Notes: generated by a model not told the origin, from the sequence alone. A stretch of DNA of 64,000 nt from Gambelia wislizenii (GCA_030847615.1 JAUMIR010000003.1:59443001-59507000); one strand, 5' to 3'. Numbered from the stretch's first letter, positions 1 through 9,965 are shown. Numbers and translations: made by a program.

Positions 1-2971
1 GGGAGGAGGATGCTTAATTCACCAAAAGGATCTTGATGGATGATGGACCCCCATGGGTACAGAGAAGGCTTTTTTTCTCCTTGAGTGGAAAACAACTATC
101 AGGGATATAGACTTTTCCAGATTCTTGGTGGAGTACAGAGACCCTCCACAATTCCATGGGGATCCTTAGAAATTTCTCCTTGTCCATCTAGCTCTAGAGT
201 TTTACCTCAGATGGGGTCATAGGTGTGATGGACAGTTAACTTGTAGAGAATGAAAGAAATATGGAGAATATAGCCCAAGTCAGATGTTTCCCTCCAGACA
301 GTTTTCCCAGACTCCTAATAGGGGTGAGATCTTCCTCTCTCCCAGTTAGTTGAATACCAGACCAATCTGGCTAATTGTTCTGGAATTATCTCTGCCTCAG
401 TGGTGTTGCTAGCACCAGACCGTGAGGAAGTCACTTGTTGGGGAGGGTCTCTCTGGTGGCACTGCAAAGTCACAGCACACTAGTTAATGAGGCACTGCAC
501 CAGCCTCTTGGGCTGTGTCTGCTCACCATTGTGATTTTATTTTATTTTCCCCAAGAAAGACTGCCAGTGAACTCAGTCAGTCAGACAGCACCAGCAAGGC
601 CATGTAACCAATGAGGTCATTGAAGCAGTGTGGGGACAGGCCAAACACTCTCTCATGCCTTCTTTCCTCATGGATGGTTGAAGTCACTGCCACATTTGCT
701 GTTGTGAAGATGATTTAAATAAAAATGGTGCACAGCTGGAAAGGGAACAGAATTAATTTGTCACTCAGAGATTAAACTTAAAAAAAGAGTGGGAAGAAAG
801 ACTCTGCTGCCAACAAAAGACAAAGGCTGGCCAGTGGGGGTGGGGATGGATGGAGCGAGCCCTGGTAATTCCAGGCAGCACTGTGGTTTGGTCTTTTTCT
901 TTGCCTCTGCAGTTCCATGCCCAACAAGCTTCAATAGTCTCAACAAAGAACAGAATAGGCCCTCAAAACCTAAATGGCTTTTGTGATAGATCGTATTGTC
1001 TTCCAGACTGTATGCTGCAAGGGGGTCCACATCCTGAATGGATGTCCTAGATGAAGCCCTCATATCTAATGTATTTTTACAGGATTTTTGGTATGGAAGG
1101 GCATAATGTGGGTTTTGCCTCCCCATAAAATTTTCCTACTCTTGATAAGTTTGCCAGCCTATTTCTTCAGATGCCTGAATTGTATTTCTAAATGCTCAAC
1201 TAAGATTTTAAATTATTGCATTGCTAGATATTTGGGGACTGAAGGAAAATTTAATTGGTGAAGAATTCTTATAGGGGGGAATCCCCTCATTTTGCCCCGA
1301 TACCTACACACCTGTACTTTTATATTAGACAAGTTTCTGATAGATTAACAATATAGGGCAGTGGGCACTGCCCTATGCTGAGGTTTCGAGGCACTTTCTG
1401 TGGCTTTTAAGACTTATGCTATGGCCTTAGTAGAAGAAGCACAGACTACTTTCACAAGGCTGAGATTTTGTGGGTTCTTGGCAAAATAAAGAGTTGAGGG
1501 ATACTTTGGAAGGTTGTCCTTTCCATGACCTTCCCTCCACGATCTGATTGGATTTGCCAGTTTGAAGTTAGGTCCTTAGACTGTGACGTTATGACTGGGA
1601 GAAACCTAAGCCAGTATAGTTAGGGAGAAGACATAATGGATGTAAATCTTTTACTTCCAAGTAAAAGATAAGTGTCCCCTTCTTGAACCCTGCAGAGCAT
1701 CCTGGTGATCAATCTAAACTTCAGCATGTAAATCACAACTCTTCCATGTACCTTGTGAGTGGCCCTATGAATGGTTTAGCTGTGGTTCCCCAGTGGTAAA
1801 GTGGAACCAGTAGTGGTGTACCTCATAGAACTGTTGTGGTGGTTCTCATCAGGAGAAGGCAAGGGAGACTCATACTGGTTAGTTATCTAGGTTGCATTCC
1901 CATCTTATTCTTGGATCTTTTGTATATGTGTGTAAACTGTCCATGTCTTTGAGTTTATTTTTTTATTATACAGGGCTTTGAACATTTTTGTGGGGGAGTA
2001 GTCTATAGATGTCAGGACAGTAAACACTGAAGAGTGGGAAGCAGTTTAGATTATGTACTGAATTTGGGAGACAACAGGTGGGGAATGGAATAACCATGTA
2101 CAGGAATGGAATAACCATGTACAGGTCTGATTCCAGTGCCCTAGTGGTAGATCCCATATGTCAGCAGGTTGCCCCTCCATTCCTCCTCTTTATTTTTTCC
2201 AAGTGGGGAGGCAACTGTGCAGCTTTCTGATAGGACAAAAACACTAGGCTTCAGGGCATTGTGGATGGATAGCCACCTGATGCTCACTTGAGGAATATGA
2301 GAAAAGGCCTTTGGCAACTGCCTAAGGATGCTGCCTGCTGATCAAATCCAGATCTCAAATCTTAATTCCCTTTTTCTGAAGTTTTGGTGGCAGTGCTTTA
2401 AACAAATATATATTTGGACCAGCGTGTACTTTATTCCCCAAGAGACTGGTGTGAATTTTCAGTATCCTTACACATCTGTATCCTAGAGAGGTGTGTATTC
2501 ATTATCTCCTTCTTTTACCTCCAGGTCTCTTTGAAAGGCAGATCTTGATTGAAATCTACTAAAGGGAATGATGTAATTTTTCTGGCTGGGTGGACTGACT
2601 GCTGTATTCCCCACTAACATGTGCACCTCTAAGAAGGGGCCATTTTTACAGCCTCCATTCTTTCCCGATTTTCCAGTCAACCTTTTTTCTGGCAAAAGAG
2701 AAAAAAAAGATGAATTGTCTCTCCTGGAAGCCTTAAGGTATAGCAATTCACCTTTGAAATAGGCTGATAGGTTTTGAACTGTTTAATGTAATGAAGCACA
2801 ATTTTTTAAGATCCTGAAATGGATGTCTAGTTATTTTTGGGTTTGTTCTGAGTTTTCCTTTTTGGAGGGGGTGGCAATCTGTGGAGTCCCTGGAGGATCC
2901 TGGGGCCAAATACTGATCCCTGGACCCTGTGCAGTTGCTCATCCCTTTTCTAAGTGAACACAGGGCAACCA
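1..2971. other. Intergenic, no gene recognised
   Basis: No reading frame here has recognisable protein content; the open frames are short and lack splice or domain support. Visible small structures are a perfect hairpin at 1353-1376 (11-base arms around two bases) and a two-copy tandem repeat of about 21 bases at about 2082-2123. The stretch is AT-rich, as expected of intergenic or intronic vertebrate DNA. An unannotated noncoding exon cannot be excluded. Confidence 0.6.
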
Positions 2972-3201
2972 TAAGTCCCCTTTCACATTACACAATTAAA
3001 GCACTATGATTCCACTTTTGTTGCCATGGCTGCCTCTTTTTGAAGCCTGAGGTTTGTATTTTAGTGAGGCATGAGAGTTGTTTGGCTGAGAATTCTAAAT
3101 ACCTTTGCCTAAACTGCAAATCCCAGGATTCCATGGGATGTTGCTATGCCAGTTAAAGTGGAATCATTGTGTGATAACTGCATAGTGTGAACGGGCCTAT
3201 A
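2972..3201. mobile_element. MITE with long imperfect terminal inverted repeats
   Basis: The first and last roughly 57 bases are inverted copies of each other at an estimated 70% identity, both containing the block TGATTCCACTTT. The centre carries the motif AATCCCAGGATTC, seen in many small reptile DNA transposons. It has no coding capacity. The outer ends (GGCCC..TTCACAC type) hint at a Harbinger-like origin, but I could not fix a target-site duplication. Confidence 0.5.
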
Positions 3202-3865
3202 ACTGATCAGGGAATCTGGGGAGGCAGAAGAATGAGCATTTCACCAGACCAAAAATATTGAAAGGCAGAAGAATGATAGTTTTCCTAAAGCATGTTTCTT
3301 GGGGCTCCCATAATAATCACTTAGTCAACATTTTAAGTTATAGCTTGGTAAAGGGCATTTTAACTTTAGGCCATGCTGTGAGATTTCATAGTAGCATAAT
3401 ATGTGTCCATATAAATAGAAGTATGAGAGTGAATTATGGCCTTCCAAGTCTGTTTCTTATTTAGATGCAAACTAAAGTAGTGCAGGAACAAAATAGGGAA
3501 CTAGAGAAATTATGTTGCCCACAAACGATTTCAAAACTTTAGCAGAAATGTAGCAGCAGGGAGTTAAGACTGTGTGAAAGATCTTGCAGAGAACAGAAAG
3601 TTACATGTTCATCATGAAAACATTGTTAGAATTACAGTAATATCTTTTTCACATAAAGACAGTATTATACATTAACTCCAGCTGTGAGATGGGGATCTTC
3701 AAATCATTCTTGGTTAGCTTGTAGTATTACATTTTTTTTTATTATTTGTAGTGATACTTTGCTTTTTTTTTTTCTAGGCATTACATATGCTCTGTTCTGT
3801 ACCTCTGTCATCCCTAAATAGCAAGGCCAATACTGTTGGAGAACCATGGGAGTTGTAGTCCAAAC
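3202..3865. other. Intergenic flank left of the DIRS element
   Basis: No gene is seen. The stretch contains T-rich tracts near 3731-3775 and, at 3836-3865, a piece with the GGGAGTTGTAGTCC motif typical of reptile MITEs, into which the DIRS element appears to have inserted. Confidence 0.5.
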
Positions 3866-3880
3866 CATTCTCTGAGGGAG

Positions 3881-4012
3881 GGGTGATACGGGTCCTTCAC
3901 ATCTGGGTTTCGTCAGTCACCGCCCAGGTGTAGCAGGAAGTTACGACAAGCCTGTTGATATTCAAATTTCTTTGTCTTCATCTCCTCCATCCTGGAGCCA
4001 CGAGGCCAGTTC
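3881..4012 (+). repeat. Left inverted terminal repeat of the DIRS element
   Basis: About 132 bases reappear in reverse complement at 10085-10216, with one visible mismatch (T versus G in the GATACGGG.CC block). In DIRS elements these repeats, together with the internal complementary region, allow the single-stranded copy to be closed into a circle before integration. Confidence 0.93.
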
Positions 4013-4275
4013 TAACTTCCTGCTTCGCCCAGTAGGTAGCTGAGAAATCTCCTCCATCTTTCCTACCTTTATCTTAATTTCTTTTCAATCCCTTTCCTTT
4101 CCTTTCTCCCCTTTATTCACTAGCTCTGTACTAGAGCCTTTTCTTTTGTTTAAATTTCCCGCCTTTAAAAAAAAAAAAAAAAAAAAAAAAACCCTCTCAT
4201 CTCGCGGCTCTTCAGCCCTCCCCCCCCTCTGCCTGCTTTCTCTCTTCTGTTCCGGCTACATTATAGCCAGCGACC
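4013..4275 (+). promoter_or_regulatory. DIRS 5' untranslated region
   Basis: This is the leader between the left inverted repeat and the ORF1 start. It is pyrimidine-rich, with a run of about 23 A at 4168-4190 and a C/T-rich block just before ORF1. No TATA box is obvious. The element's promoter is inferred to lie in the inverted repeat or here, as in other DIRS elements; nothing in the sequence proves it. Confidence 0.4.
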
Positions 4276-6894
4276 ATGCAAGCCCAGGAGGGCCTGCAAA
4301 CGGCGGGAAACTGCTCCGGAGAGGCCGGGGATGCGGCCACCGACCGCGGCCTCTCCGATGTCGCGGCCAGCGCTGGGTCGGGAACCGCGGTCGCCAATGC
4401 TGCCGCTGCCGGTTCCCTGACGGGCGTCCCGCAAAGGGACGCGGCCCGGAGGGCCAACCAGGCCATTGCGGCTGGGAAGGCCACGGATGGCCACATGGCG
4501 CTGAAACCGCGGAAGAAGCCGGCGCAGCATAAGAAGAAGCCGGCTCCGGACGTTTCCTCCGGGGCTGCGAACCTCCCTCCGCCCCTGTGGAACGCGTGGC
4601 ATGCTCCGGGCCCTTGCTGCCAGTCATGGACGGGGGCAGGAGCCTCCGCTCAGGTAAAGGGGACCCTTGGGGGGATCGAGGAGGAACTGCCCCTTCCCCC
4701 ACGCATTGTGCCCTCCCTGCTCCTGGGGACGGCGCGCATCCTACCACCCTGGCGCCCAGAGGGTACTCCAGAGGGAGATGGGGGGAGCGGGGACCCACTC
4801 ACCCCAATGGAGGTCTCCCCAGCCACAGATCCGAAGGTCCCTGCCATTTCTGCAGGGGGGGGGCAGGGGGATCCACCGAGCGACCCCCATTCCCAGGATG
4901 CGGCGGGTCCCTCGGCGGAGGGCAACCAAGATACAGCCCTACCATGCCAGCCATCGGGGAGCCTAGGTACCGAAGGGCAGACCAGGCAGGCGCCAACTTC
5001 CCAGGCCCCCCCCTCTCAGGCCCCAATCCCACAGCCCGCGATTCCCCAGGCCCCGACCTACCAGCCGCTGCTCACCCCGGCCTCACTGGGCCAGGCTCCA
5101 TTCCAGCAGGCCCATCAACCTGTGGTACTCCAGGCCCTGCCTCAACAGGCCCTGACCAACCAGGCCCAACAGCCAGTGGTGTTCCAGGCCCTCCCACAGC
5201 AGGTGCTGGTCAACCAGGCTCCAAGCACAAGCTGCCTGGCCTACCTCCCACCTGTTCCCCAGTCTCAATTGGCCCAGGCCACAGGGTCTCAGGCGCCAGC
5301 CTATCAGGCCCCAGCCATTCAGGCCTCGGCCTACCAGGCCCCCTTGTGTCACAACAACGCGACCCAACATGGGGTTCCTGTGTTTTTCGACCCATCGAGC
5401 GGGGAGGAATCTGATTTAGAGTGGGTCGCCGCTCAGGCAGCCAAAGCTAGAGAGACTAGGCCTTCTCAGCAAGGCCGTCGCCGGAAACGCAAGGGCACCA
5501 TCAAGGCAGCCTTTCAGCTCCTCTCGAAGGCATTGTTTTCAGATGACGACTCGTCAGAGGAGCCTAGCACAAGCGCCTCCGCCTCGGGGGTCCCTCCCAA
5601 GGGCCAGGCGAACATCACGCAGCCGCGCCATTCCACACGACATGGCAAGACAAGTTCTAAGTCCACGTCCCATGGCACCAAGATTGACGACCAGGGCACG
5701 GGTACCCTAGCCAAGAAAAGGAAGGACCCTCCTTCCATTCACTCCTCCGCCGAGTCTTTACCACCCTCGGATGAGGAGCGCACCCTCTTAGACGTGGTCA
5801 GGGGCTCACGGGCGCACGACGACGCGCAACCCTCTGACAAGGAGGAGGGCGAAATCACTGACTCAGAGTTGGCGGACCAGGATTCTTCGGATCGTCTCTT
5901 CCAAGGAGAGTGGTATCTTCCTCTCCTTACTAAGGTGATGGCAACCTTAGAAATCTCACCCGCGGACACGGATCAAGCTCCCTCGACTTCGTCATCTAAT
6001 GAGAAGGTGGCTGCTGTGATGCGCACCTCACGCCCAAAGAAACCGGAACTCCCTTTCCCAGAGGTCTTCTGGTCCCTGGTAACAGACGAGTGGGAAAAGC
6101 CTTCTATGGGTAGACGAGGCACCACTGTAGCACAGAAGTACTACAATACTAGCCAGCGCTTTCTGGATCTCCTCAGGCCCCCAGTTGTCGACAATCCGGT
6201 CGCCTCCCTCGTCACTAATTGTCTGGCTCCCAAGGAGGGAGAAGGCTCTCTTCGGGACCCGGACGAGAAAAGAACCGACGCAGCCATCAAGAAGGCTTAT
6301 GACTCCGCGGCATGCGGGGTTAGATCTACCCTAGCCATCTCTCTCTTCTCCAGAGCGGCGATAGTGTGGCTGCAGGAGCTCATGGAGATCCAGGAACTGG
6401 ATCCAAACGTCCTACACAGGTCCTTGCTTCGGTTCCTACGCACCTTCTTCTTCATAGCAGACGCTGCTCAGGACGCCATGATTTTTTCCGCCCGCGCGAT
6501 TGGAGCCCTCACGCTGGCTAGGAGATCAGTCTGGCTGAAACACTGGCAAGTGGATACCCCGACCAGAGCAGCCCTCGCCTCAGCGGCGTTCAAAGGCCTT
6601 AAACTGTTCGGGGAGGAGGCCCTGAAGGGCATCCTTGTTGAGACAAAGGACAAGAAGTTGGCAATGCCCTCTACCCTTAAGAAGTCAGATAAGAAGAGTG
6701 GCAGACGTCCCTTCCAACCTTCTCGTCCCTTTCGCTCCTTTAGGGGATTCGGGAAACAACGGAACTACAACTCCTTTCGTCCCCCCTGGGTCAAGCCAAA
6801 CTTCGTCATCAGACAGAACACTGGATCTCAGCCCAGTGGCATCAGAAGGGGAGGCTCCAACTCTCAACGCGGAGGCTCCCGCCAACAATCCTGA
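4276..6894 (+). CDS. DIRS ORF1, gag-like structural protein
   Basis: An 872-residue protein in the position of the DIRS gag-like ORF. Such proteins are thought to form the ribonucleoprotein particle in which the RNA is copied. The N-terminal half (to about residue 235) is Ala/Gly/Pro-rich. Residues about 236-357 form a degenerate repeat of Gln-Ala-Pro-type units. Residues about 395-535 are Ser-rich, acidic and basic in patches. From about residue 590 a folded region begins, rich in aromatic and hydrophobic residues, which resembles the conserved C-terminal part of vertebrate DIRS gag proteins. The tail is Arg/Gly/Phe/Ser-rich, typical of nucleic-acid binding; no CCHC zinc knuckle is seen. The first ATG (4276) is used as the start because it opens the frame after the leader. 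The last 260 nt overlap ORF2 in another frame. The stop is TGA followed by CTC. Intact. Confidence 0.85.
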   Translation: MQAQEGLQTAGNCSGEAGDAATDRGLSDVAASAGSGTAVANAAAAGSLTGVPQRDAARRANQAIAAGKATDGHMALKPRKKPAQHKKKPAPDVSSGAANLPPPLWNAWHAPGPCCQSWTGAGASAQVKGTLGGIEEELPLPPRIVPSLLLGTARILPPWRPEGTPEGDGGSGDPLTPMEVSPATDPKVPAISAGGGQGDPPSDPHSQDAAGPSAEGNQDTALPCQPSGSLGTEGQTRQAPTSQAPPSQAPIPQPAIPQAPTYQPLLTPASLGQAPFQQAHQPVVLQALPQQALTNQAQQPVVFQALPQQVLVNQAPSTSCLAYLPPVPQSQLAQATGSQAPAYQAPAIQASAYQAPLCHNNATQHGVPVFFDPSSGEESDLEWVAAQAAKARETRPSQQGRRRKRKGTIKAAFQLLSKALFSDDDSSEEPSTSASASGVPPKGQANITQPRHSTRHGKTSSKSTSHGTKIDDQGTGTLAKKRKDPPSIHSSAESLPPSDEERTLLDVVRGSRAHDDAQPSDKEEGEITDSELADQDSSDRLFQGEWYLPLLTKVMATLEISPADTDQAPSTSSSNEKVAAVMRTSRPKKPELPFPEVFWSLVTDEWEKPSMGRRGTTVAQKYYNTSQRFLDLLRPPVVDNPVASLVTNCLAPKEGEGSLRDPDEKRTDAAIKKAYDSAACGVRSTLAISLFSRAAIVWLQELMEIQELDPNVLHRSLLRFLRTFFFIADAAQDAMIFSARAIGALTLARRSVWLKHWQVDTPTRAALASAAFKGLKLFGEEALKGILVETKDKKLAMPSTLKKSDKKSGRRPFQPSRPFRSFRGFGKQRNYNSFRPPWVKPNFVIRQNTGSQPSGIRRGGSNSQRGGSRQQS
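4981..5345 (+). repeat. Gln-Ala-Pro coding minisatellite inside ORF1
   Basis: A degenerate in-frame array built on CAGGCCC-type units encoding Gln-Ala-Pro/Leu. A longer unit (about 54-60 nt, with a Gln-Pro-Val-Val-x-Gln-Ala-Leu-Pro-Gln-Gln core) occurs twice near 5110-5210. Copy number probably varies between element copies. Confidence 0.7.
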
Positions 6895-8782
6895 CTCGGG
6901 GTCGCCCCCAGTGGGCGGCCGACTCAGTCTGTTCCTCAAGCCTTGGTTGAACTCGACAACGGACCGGTGGGTCATCTCAACGATCACCCACGGGTACAAA
7001 ATCGAGTTCGAGTCAAGGCCGAGGGGCAGATTTCTCCCAGCCCCAATACCCAAAGATCCAAAGAAAGCAAGAGACCTGGCGACAGCCATAACTCACTTAG
7101 GGGACTTGGCCGCCATAGAAGAAGTACCAGCCTCTCAACGCTTCTTAGGGGTGTACTCCTTCTTCTTTACAGTGCCAAAAAAGGATGGAAGCCAGAGGTC
7201 TATCCTAGACCTCAAATACACCAACAGTCATGTTATGTACAGAAGATTCCGGATGGAGACGCTTACCTCTATAAGGGAGGCACTGCAACCAAGGGATTTT
7301 CTAGCCTCCCTCGATCTCTCGGATGCGTACATGCACATCATGATTCACGAGGACAGCAGACAGTTCCTCCGCTTCGCCTTCGGGGACCAGCACTTCCAAT
7401 TCAGGGCCCTTCCCTTCGGCCTGGCCTCGGCACCAAGGGTCTTCACCAAGGTGTTGGTTATCCTAATTGCCAACCTGAGGGCACAGGGAATCCACCTATA
7501 CCCGTATCTAGACGACATCCTTCTCAGAGCTTCCTCCCTGGACAAGGCGAAGAGGGACCTACAGACCACAATACACTATCTGCAGGCCCATGGCTTCCTG
7601 GTGAACTTCAAAAAGAGCAGCCTGTCTCCGGCCCGCACCATTGTTCACCTGGGCGTGGAGATAGACACTATAAACTCCAAGATCACTCTGTCCAGGGAGC
7701 GTCAGGAGGTCCTCCGACGGGAGGTCCGTCTGGTTCGCTCCCTAAGGAGGGTTCCACTGTCTTTACTGGCCAGACTCCTCGGCCTCATGATCTCGGCCTT
7801 CGGGGTTGTACCCTGGGCACGGTTCCACTCCAGACCTCTGCAGAGTTTCCTGCTGCCTTACCAAGAGGACATCGCATCAAGGAGGTCCCCACTCCTCACT
7901 CTACCTCGGAGCGTGAGGGACTCGCTGACCTGGTGGTCCCAGGCAAAATCAACAGGCAAGGGCTCCCCCTTTACAGTGCCCCAGGCGATCCTAGTTACCT
8001 CGGATGCGAGTCTACGGGGTTGGGGAGCGCACTGTCAGGGAAAGGTGACGCAGGGGATCTGGAGCCCCCAAGAAAAGACACACAGCATCAACTGGCTGGA
8101 ACTGCGGGCTGCCCGGTTGGCCCTGCAACACTTCACCCCGATCCTGAAGGGACAACACGTCATGGTGATGACGGACAACACCACTGCCCGTTCCTACATA
8201 GCAAAACAGGGGGGATCGAGATCCAGGTCCCTACAGCAGGAGGCAGAGCTCATCTTCCTCTGGGCCGAACGGACGGTGCTGTCGCTCTCGGCCCAGTACC
8301 TACAGGGGGACCACAATCAGCAAGCGGACTACCTGAGCAGATACTCAGTCCTACCAGGGGAATGGGAACTAAACGACGAAGTATTCCATCAAGTCCAGGC
8401 CAGGTTCGGCCAGATGCAGGTGGACATGTTCGCGACAAGGTCAAATGCCAAACTAGACAGGTTCTTCACCAGGTTTTATCACCACTACGCCGAGGGCACG
8501 GACGCACTGCAGTCCCCTTGGCCGACCGGCCTGCTGTACCTGTTTCCCCCGCTCCCTCTCATAGGGAAGGTCTGCCGGAAGATTCGACAGGAGAAGGCAC
8601 AAGTGGTCCTGATAGCGCCTCACTGGCCAAGGCGCCCCTGGTTCTCCGAGTTGATGGACATGAGGGTTCAGAGGCAGTGGCGCCTGCCTCAGAGACCAGA
8701 CCTGATTCATCAGGGACCCATCCTTCACCCAGACCCAAGCTGGTTGCAGTTGACAGCATGGAGATTGAGCGGAGAGCCCTAA
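6635..8782 (+). CDS. DIRS ORF2: reverse transcriptase, RNase H, Dam-like domain
   Basis: The protein copies the element's RNA into DNA. The 715-codon frame opens at 6635 inside the end of ORF1; the conserved part starts near residue 90 with the DIRS motif Gly-Gly-Arg-Leu-Ser and continues into the reverse transcriptase. RT motifs in order: a Leu-Asp-Leu-Ser-Asp-Ala-Tyr block near residue 230, then the catalytic Tyr-Leu-Asp-Asp at residues 291-294 (7505-7516). RNase H follows with candidate catalytic residues Asp457, Glu489, Asp514 and Asp565. From about residue 596 (Val-Asp-Met-Phe-Ala-Thr) to the C-terminus lies the Dam-methyltransferase-like domain that separates DIRS and PAT elements from Ngaro. 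The true start is uncertain: ORF2 may be reached by reinitiation or frameshifting from ORF1. The end overlaps the YR ORF by 25 nt. No stop interrupts it, so it looks functional. Confidence 0.92.
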   Translation: MLRQRTRSWQCPLPLRSQIRRVADVPSNLLVPFAPLGDSGNNGTTTPFVPPGSSQTSSSDRTLDLSPVASEGEAPTLNAEAPANNPDSGSPPVGGRLSLFLKPWLNSTTDRWVISTITHGYKIEFESRPRGRFLPAPIPKDPKKARDLATAITHLGDLAAIEEVPASQRFLGVYSFFFTVPKKDGSQRSILDLKYTNSHVMYRRFRMETLTSIREALQPRDFLASLDLSDAYMHIMIHEDSRQFLRFAFGDQHFQFRALPFGLASAPRVFTKVLVILIANLRAQGIHLYPYLDDILLRASSLDKAKRDLQTTIHYLQAHGFLVNFKKSSLSPARTIVHLGVEIDTINSKITLSRERQEVLRREVRLVRSLRRVPLSLLARLLGLMISAFGVVPWARFHSRPLQSFLLPYQEDIASRRSPLLTLPRSVRDSLTWWSQAKSTGKGSPFTVPQAILVTSDASLRGWGAHCQGKVTQGIWSPQEKTHSINWLELRAARLALQHFTPILKGQHVMVMTDNTTARSYIAKQGGSRSRSLQQEAELIFLWAERTVLSLSAQYLQGDHNQQADYLSRYSVLPGEWELNDEVFHQVQARFGQMQVDMFATRSNAKLDRFFTRFYHHYAEGTDALQSPWPTGLLYLFPPLPLIGKVCRKIRQEKAQVVLIAPHWPRRPWFSELMDMRVQRQWRLPQRPDLIHQGPILHPDPSWLQLTAWRLSGEP

Positions 8783-9810
8783 GGGAACACGGATACGAGG
8801 AGTCAGTTATCAGTACCCTTCTCTCCTCTCGCCGCGTTTCCACTAGGCGGATCTATGAGGCGTCTTGGAAGGCCTTCAGGAGATGGTGCACCTCGCGGCA
8901 GCTGACCACAGAGGAAGCTTCAATAAAGCACATCCTAGCCTTCCTACAGAAAGGTCTCGAAGCAGGCCTACGTCCAAACACCTTGAAGAGACAGGTGGCT
9001 GCACTCTCGGCGTTTCTTACAGCGCAGAATGGGGTCCGCCTCTCGTCGCACCCCCATATTAGGCGATTCCTGAGGGGTGCCTCAATAGTCTCACCCCCGG
9101 TGAGGCACAGGTTCCCTTCCTGGAATCTCCCTCTCGTCCTCAGGCAATTGATGAAGCAACCATTCGAACCGCTACGTAGTATCCCACTGAGACTTCTCAC
9201 CTTCAAGGTCGCCTTTCTAGTGGCCATCACCTCAGCGAGAAGAGTGTCAGAGTTGGCATCTCTATCGGTGAGGGACCACCTGTGCTCCTTTAGCAAGGAT
9301 GTGGTGACCCTACATCCGGATCCGTCATTCAAACCAAAGGTTGTCTCCGAGTTCCACGTTTCGCAACCCCTGGTTTTGCCCTCCTTCTGTCCAAACCCTT
9401 CACATCCGAAGGAGAAACTCTGGCACAACCTGGACGTTAGGAGGGCCCTGAAGATCTACATCAGGCGCACTGCCCCCATCAGGCGCTCCGACGCCCTATT
9501 TGTTTCATTCTCTCAGGCATCCTTAGGATCAAGGGTCTCTCAGAAGACCATTGCTACATGGATCAAGGCCTGCATATTTGAGGCCTACGACTCAGCCAGG
9601 CTCCCCAGACCTTCGGGGGTCACGGCACACTCGACTAGGTCGGCCGCGACATCCGCGGTCTTCTCGACTAACGCTTCCCTAGCAGAGATCTGCAGGGCAG
9701 CAACCTGGAGCACACCGTCCACCTTCATCAGGCACTACAAGGTGGACAAGTTCCGCTCTGCCGAGGCTAACTTCGGTCGGAGGGTGCTCCAGGAGGTTCT
9801 AAAAGACTGA
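8758..9810 (+). CDS. DIRS tyrosine recombinase (YR integrase)
   Basis: The recombinase integrates the circular DNA copy by site-specific-like strand exchange with a covalent phosphotyrosine intermediate. From the ATG at 8758 it has 350 residues, the usual size. An N-terminal SAM-like, core-binding helical region covers residues about 15-110, and the catalytic domain follows. Visible catalytic residues are Arg162 (in Arg-Arg-Val-Ser-Glu-Leu), His291 and Arg294 (His-Ser-Thr-Arg), Trp317 at the second His/Trp position, and the nucleophile Tyr327 (Arg-His-Tyr-Lys). All are present, so the enzyme should be active. The frame stays open upstream back to 6895, so the ATG at 8758 is chosen for its position just before the conserved domain and its 25-nt overlap with ORF2; another start is possible. 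The stop lies 62 nt before the internal complementary region. Confidence 0.92.
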   Translation: MEIERRALREHGYEESVISTLLSSRRVSTRRIYEASWKAFRRWCTSRQLTTEEASIKHILAFLQKGLEAGLRPNTLKRQVAALSAFLTAQNGVRLSSHPHIRRFLRGASIVSPPVRHRFPSWNLPLVLRQLMKQPFEPLRSIPLRLLTFKVAFLVAITSARRVSELASLSVRDHLCSFSKDVVTLHPDPSFKPKVVSEFHVSQPLVLPSFCPNPSHPKEKLWHNLDVRRALKIYIRRTAPIRRSDALFVSFSQASLGSRVSQKTIATWIKACIFEAYDSARLPRPSGVTAHSTRSAATSAVFSTNASLAEICRAATWSTPSTFIRHYKVDKFRSAEANFGRRVLQEVLKD

Positions 9811-9872
9811 TACCGCCGTTTTCTGCAGTCACTCCCGCCCTAATGAGTAAGCTTGGGCACGTCCCAGATGTG

Positions 9873-9965
9873 AAGGACCCGTATCACCCCTCCCTCAGAG
9901 AATGCCACATTGGTCACTTACCGTGAAGGTGCATTCTTGAGGGAACGGGGTGATACGGGGCCTTC
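9873..9965 (+). repeat. DIRS internal complementary region (ICR)
   Basis: Positions 9873-9904 plus the adjoining bases (42 in all) are the perfect reverse complement of the left end (3866-3907). The following 61 bases (9905-9965) are the perfect reverse complement of the right end (10199-10259). The boundary at 9904/9905 therefore records the circle junction and fixes both ends of the element. Its accepted role is to template the closing of the circular intermediate. Confidence 0.95.

Noticed and set aside
4256..4798. Minus-strand open frames across DIRS ORF1 and ORF2 (also 6685-7089 and 8853-9428)
   Set aside because: They mirror the GC-rich coding strand, have no domain content and no start or promoter context; treated as shadows of the DIRS genes.
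4587..5414. A 275-codon plus-strand frame overlapping ORF1
   Set aside because: Proline/glycine-rich translation of the ORF1 repeat in another frame; no independent support.
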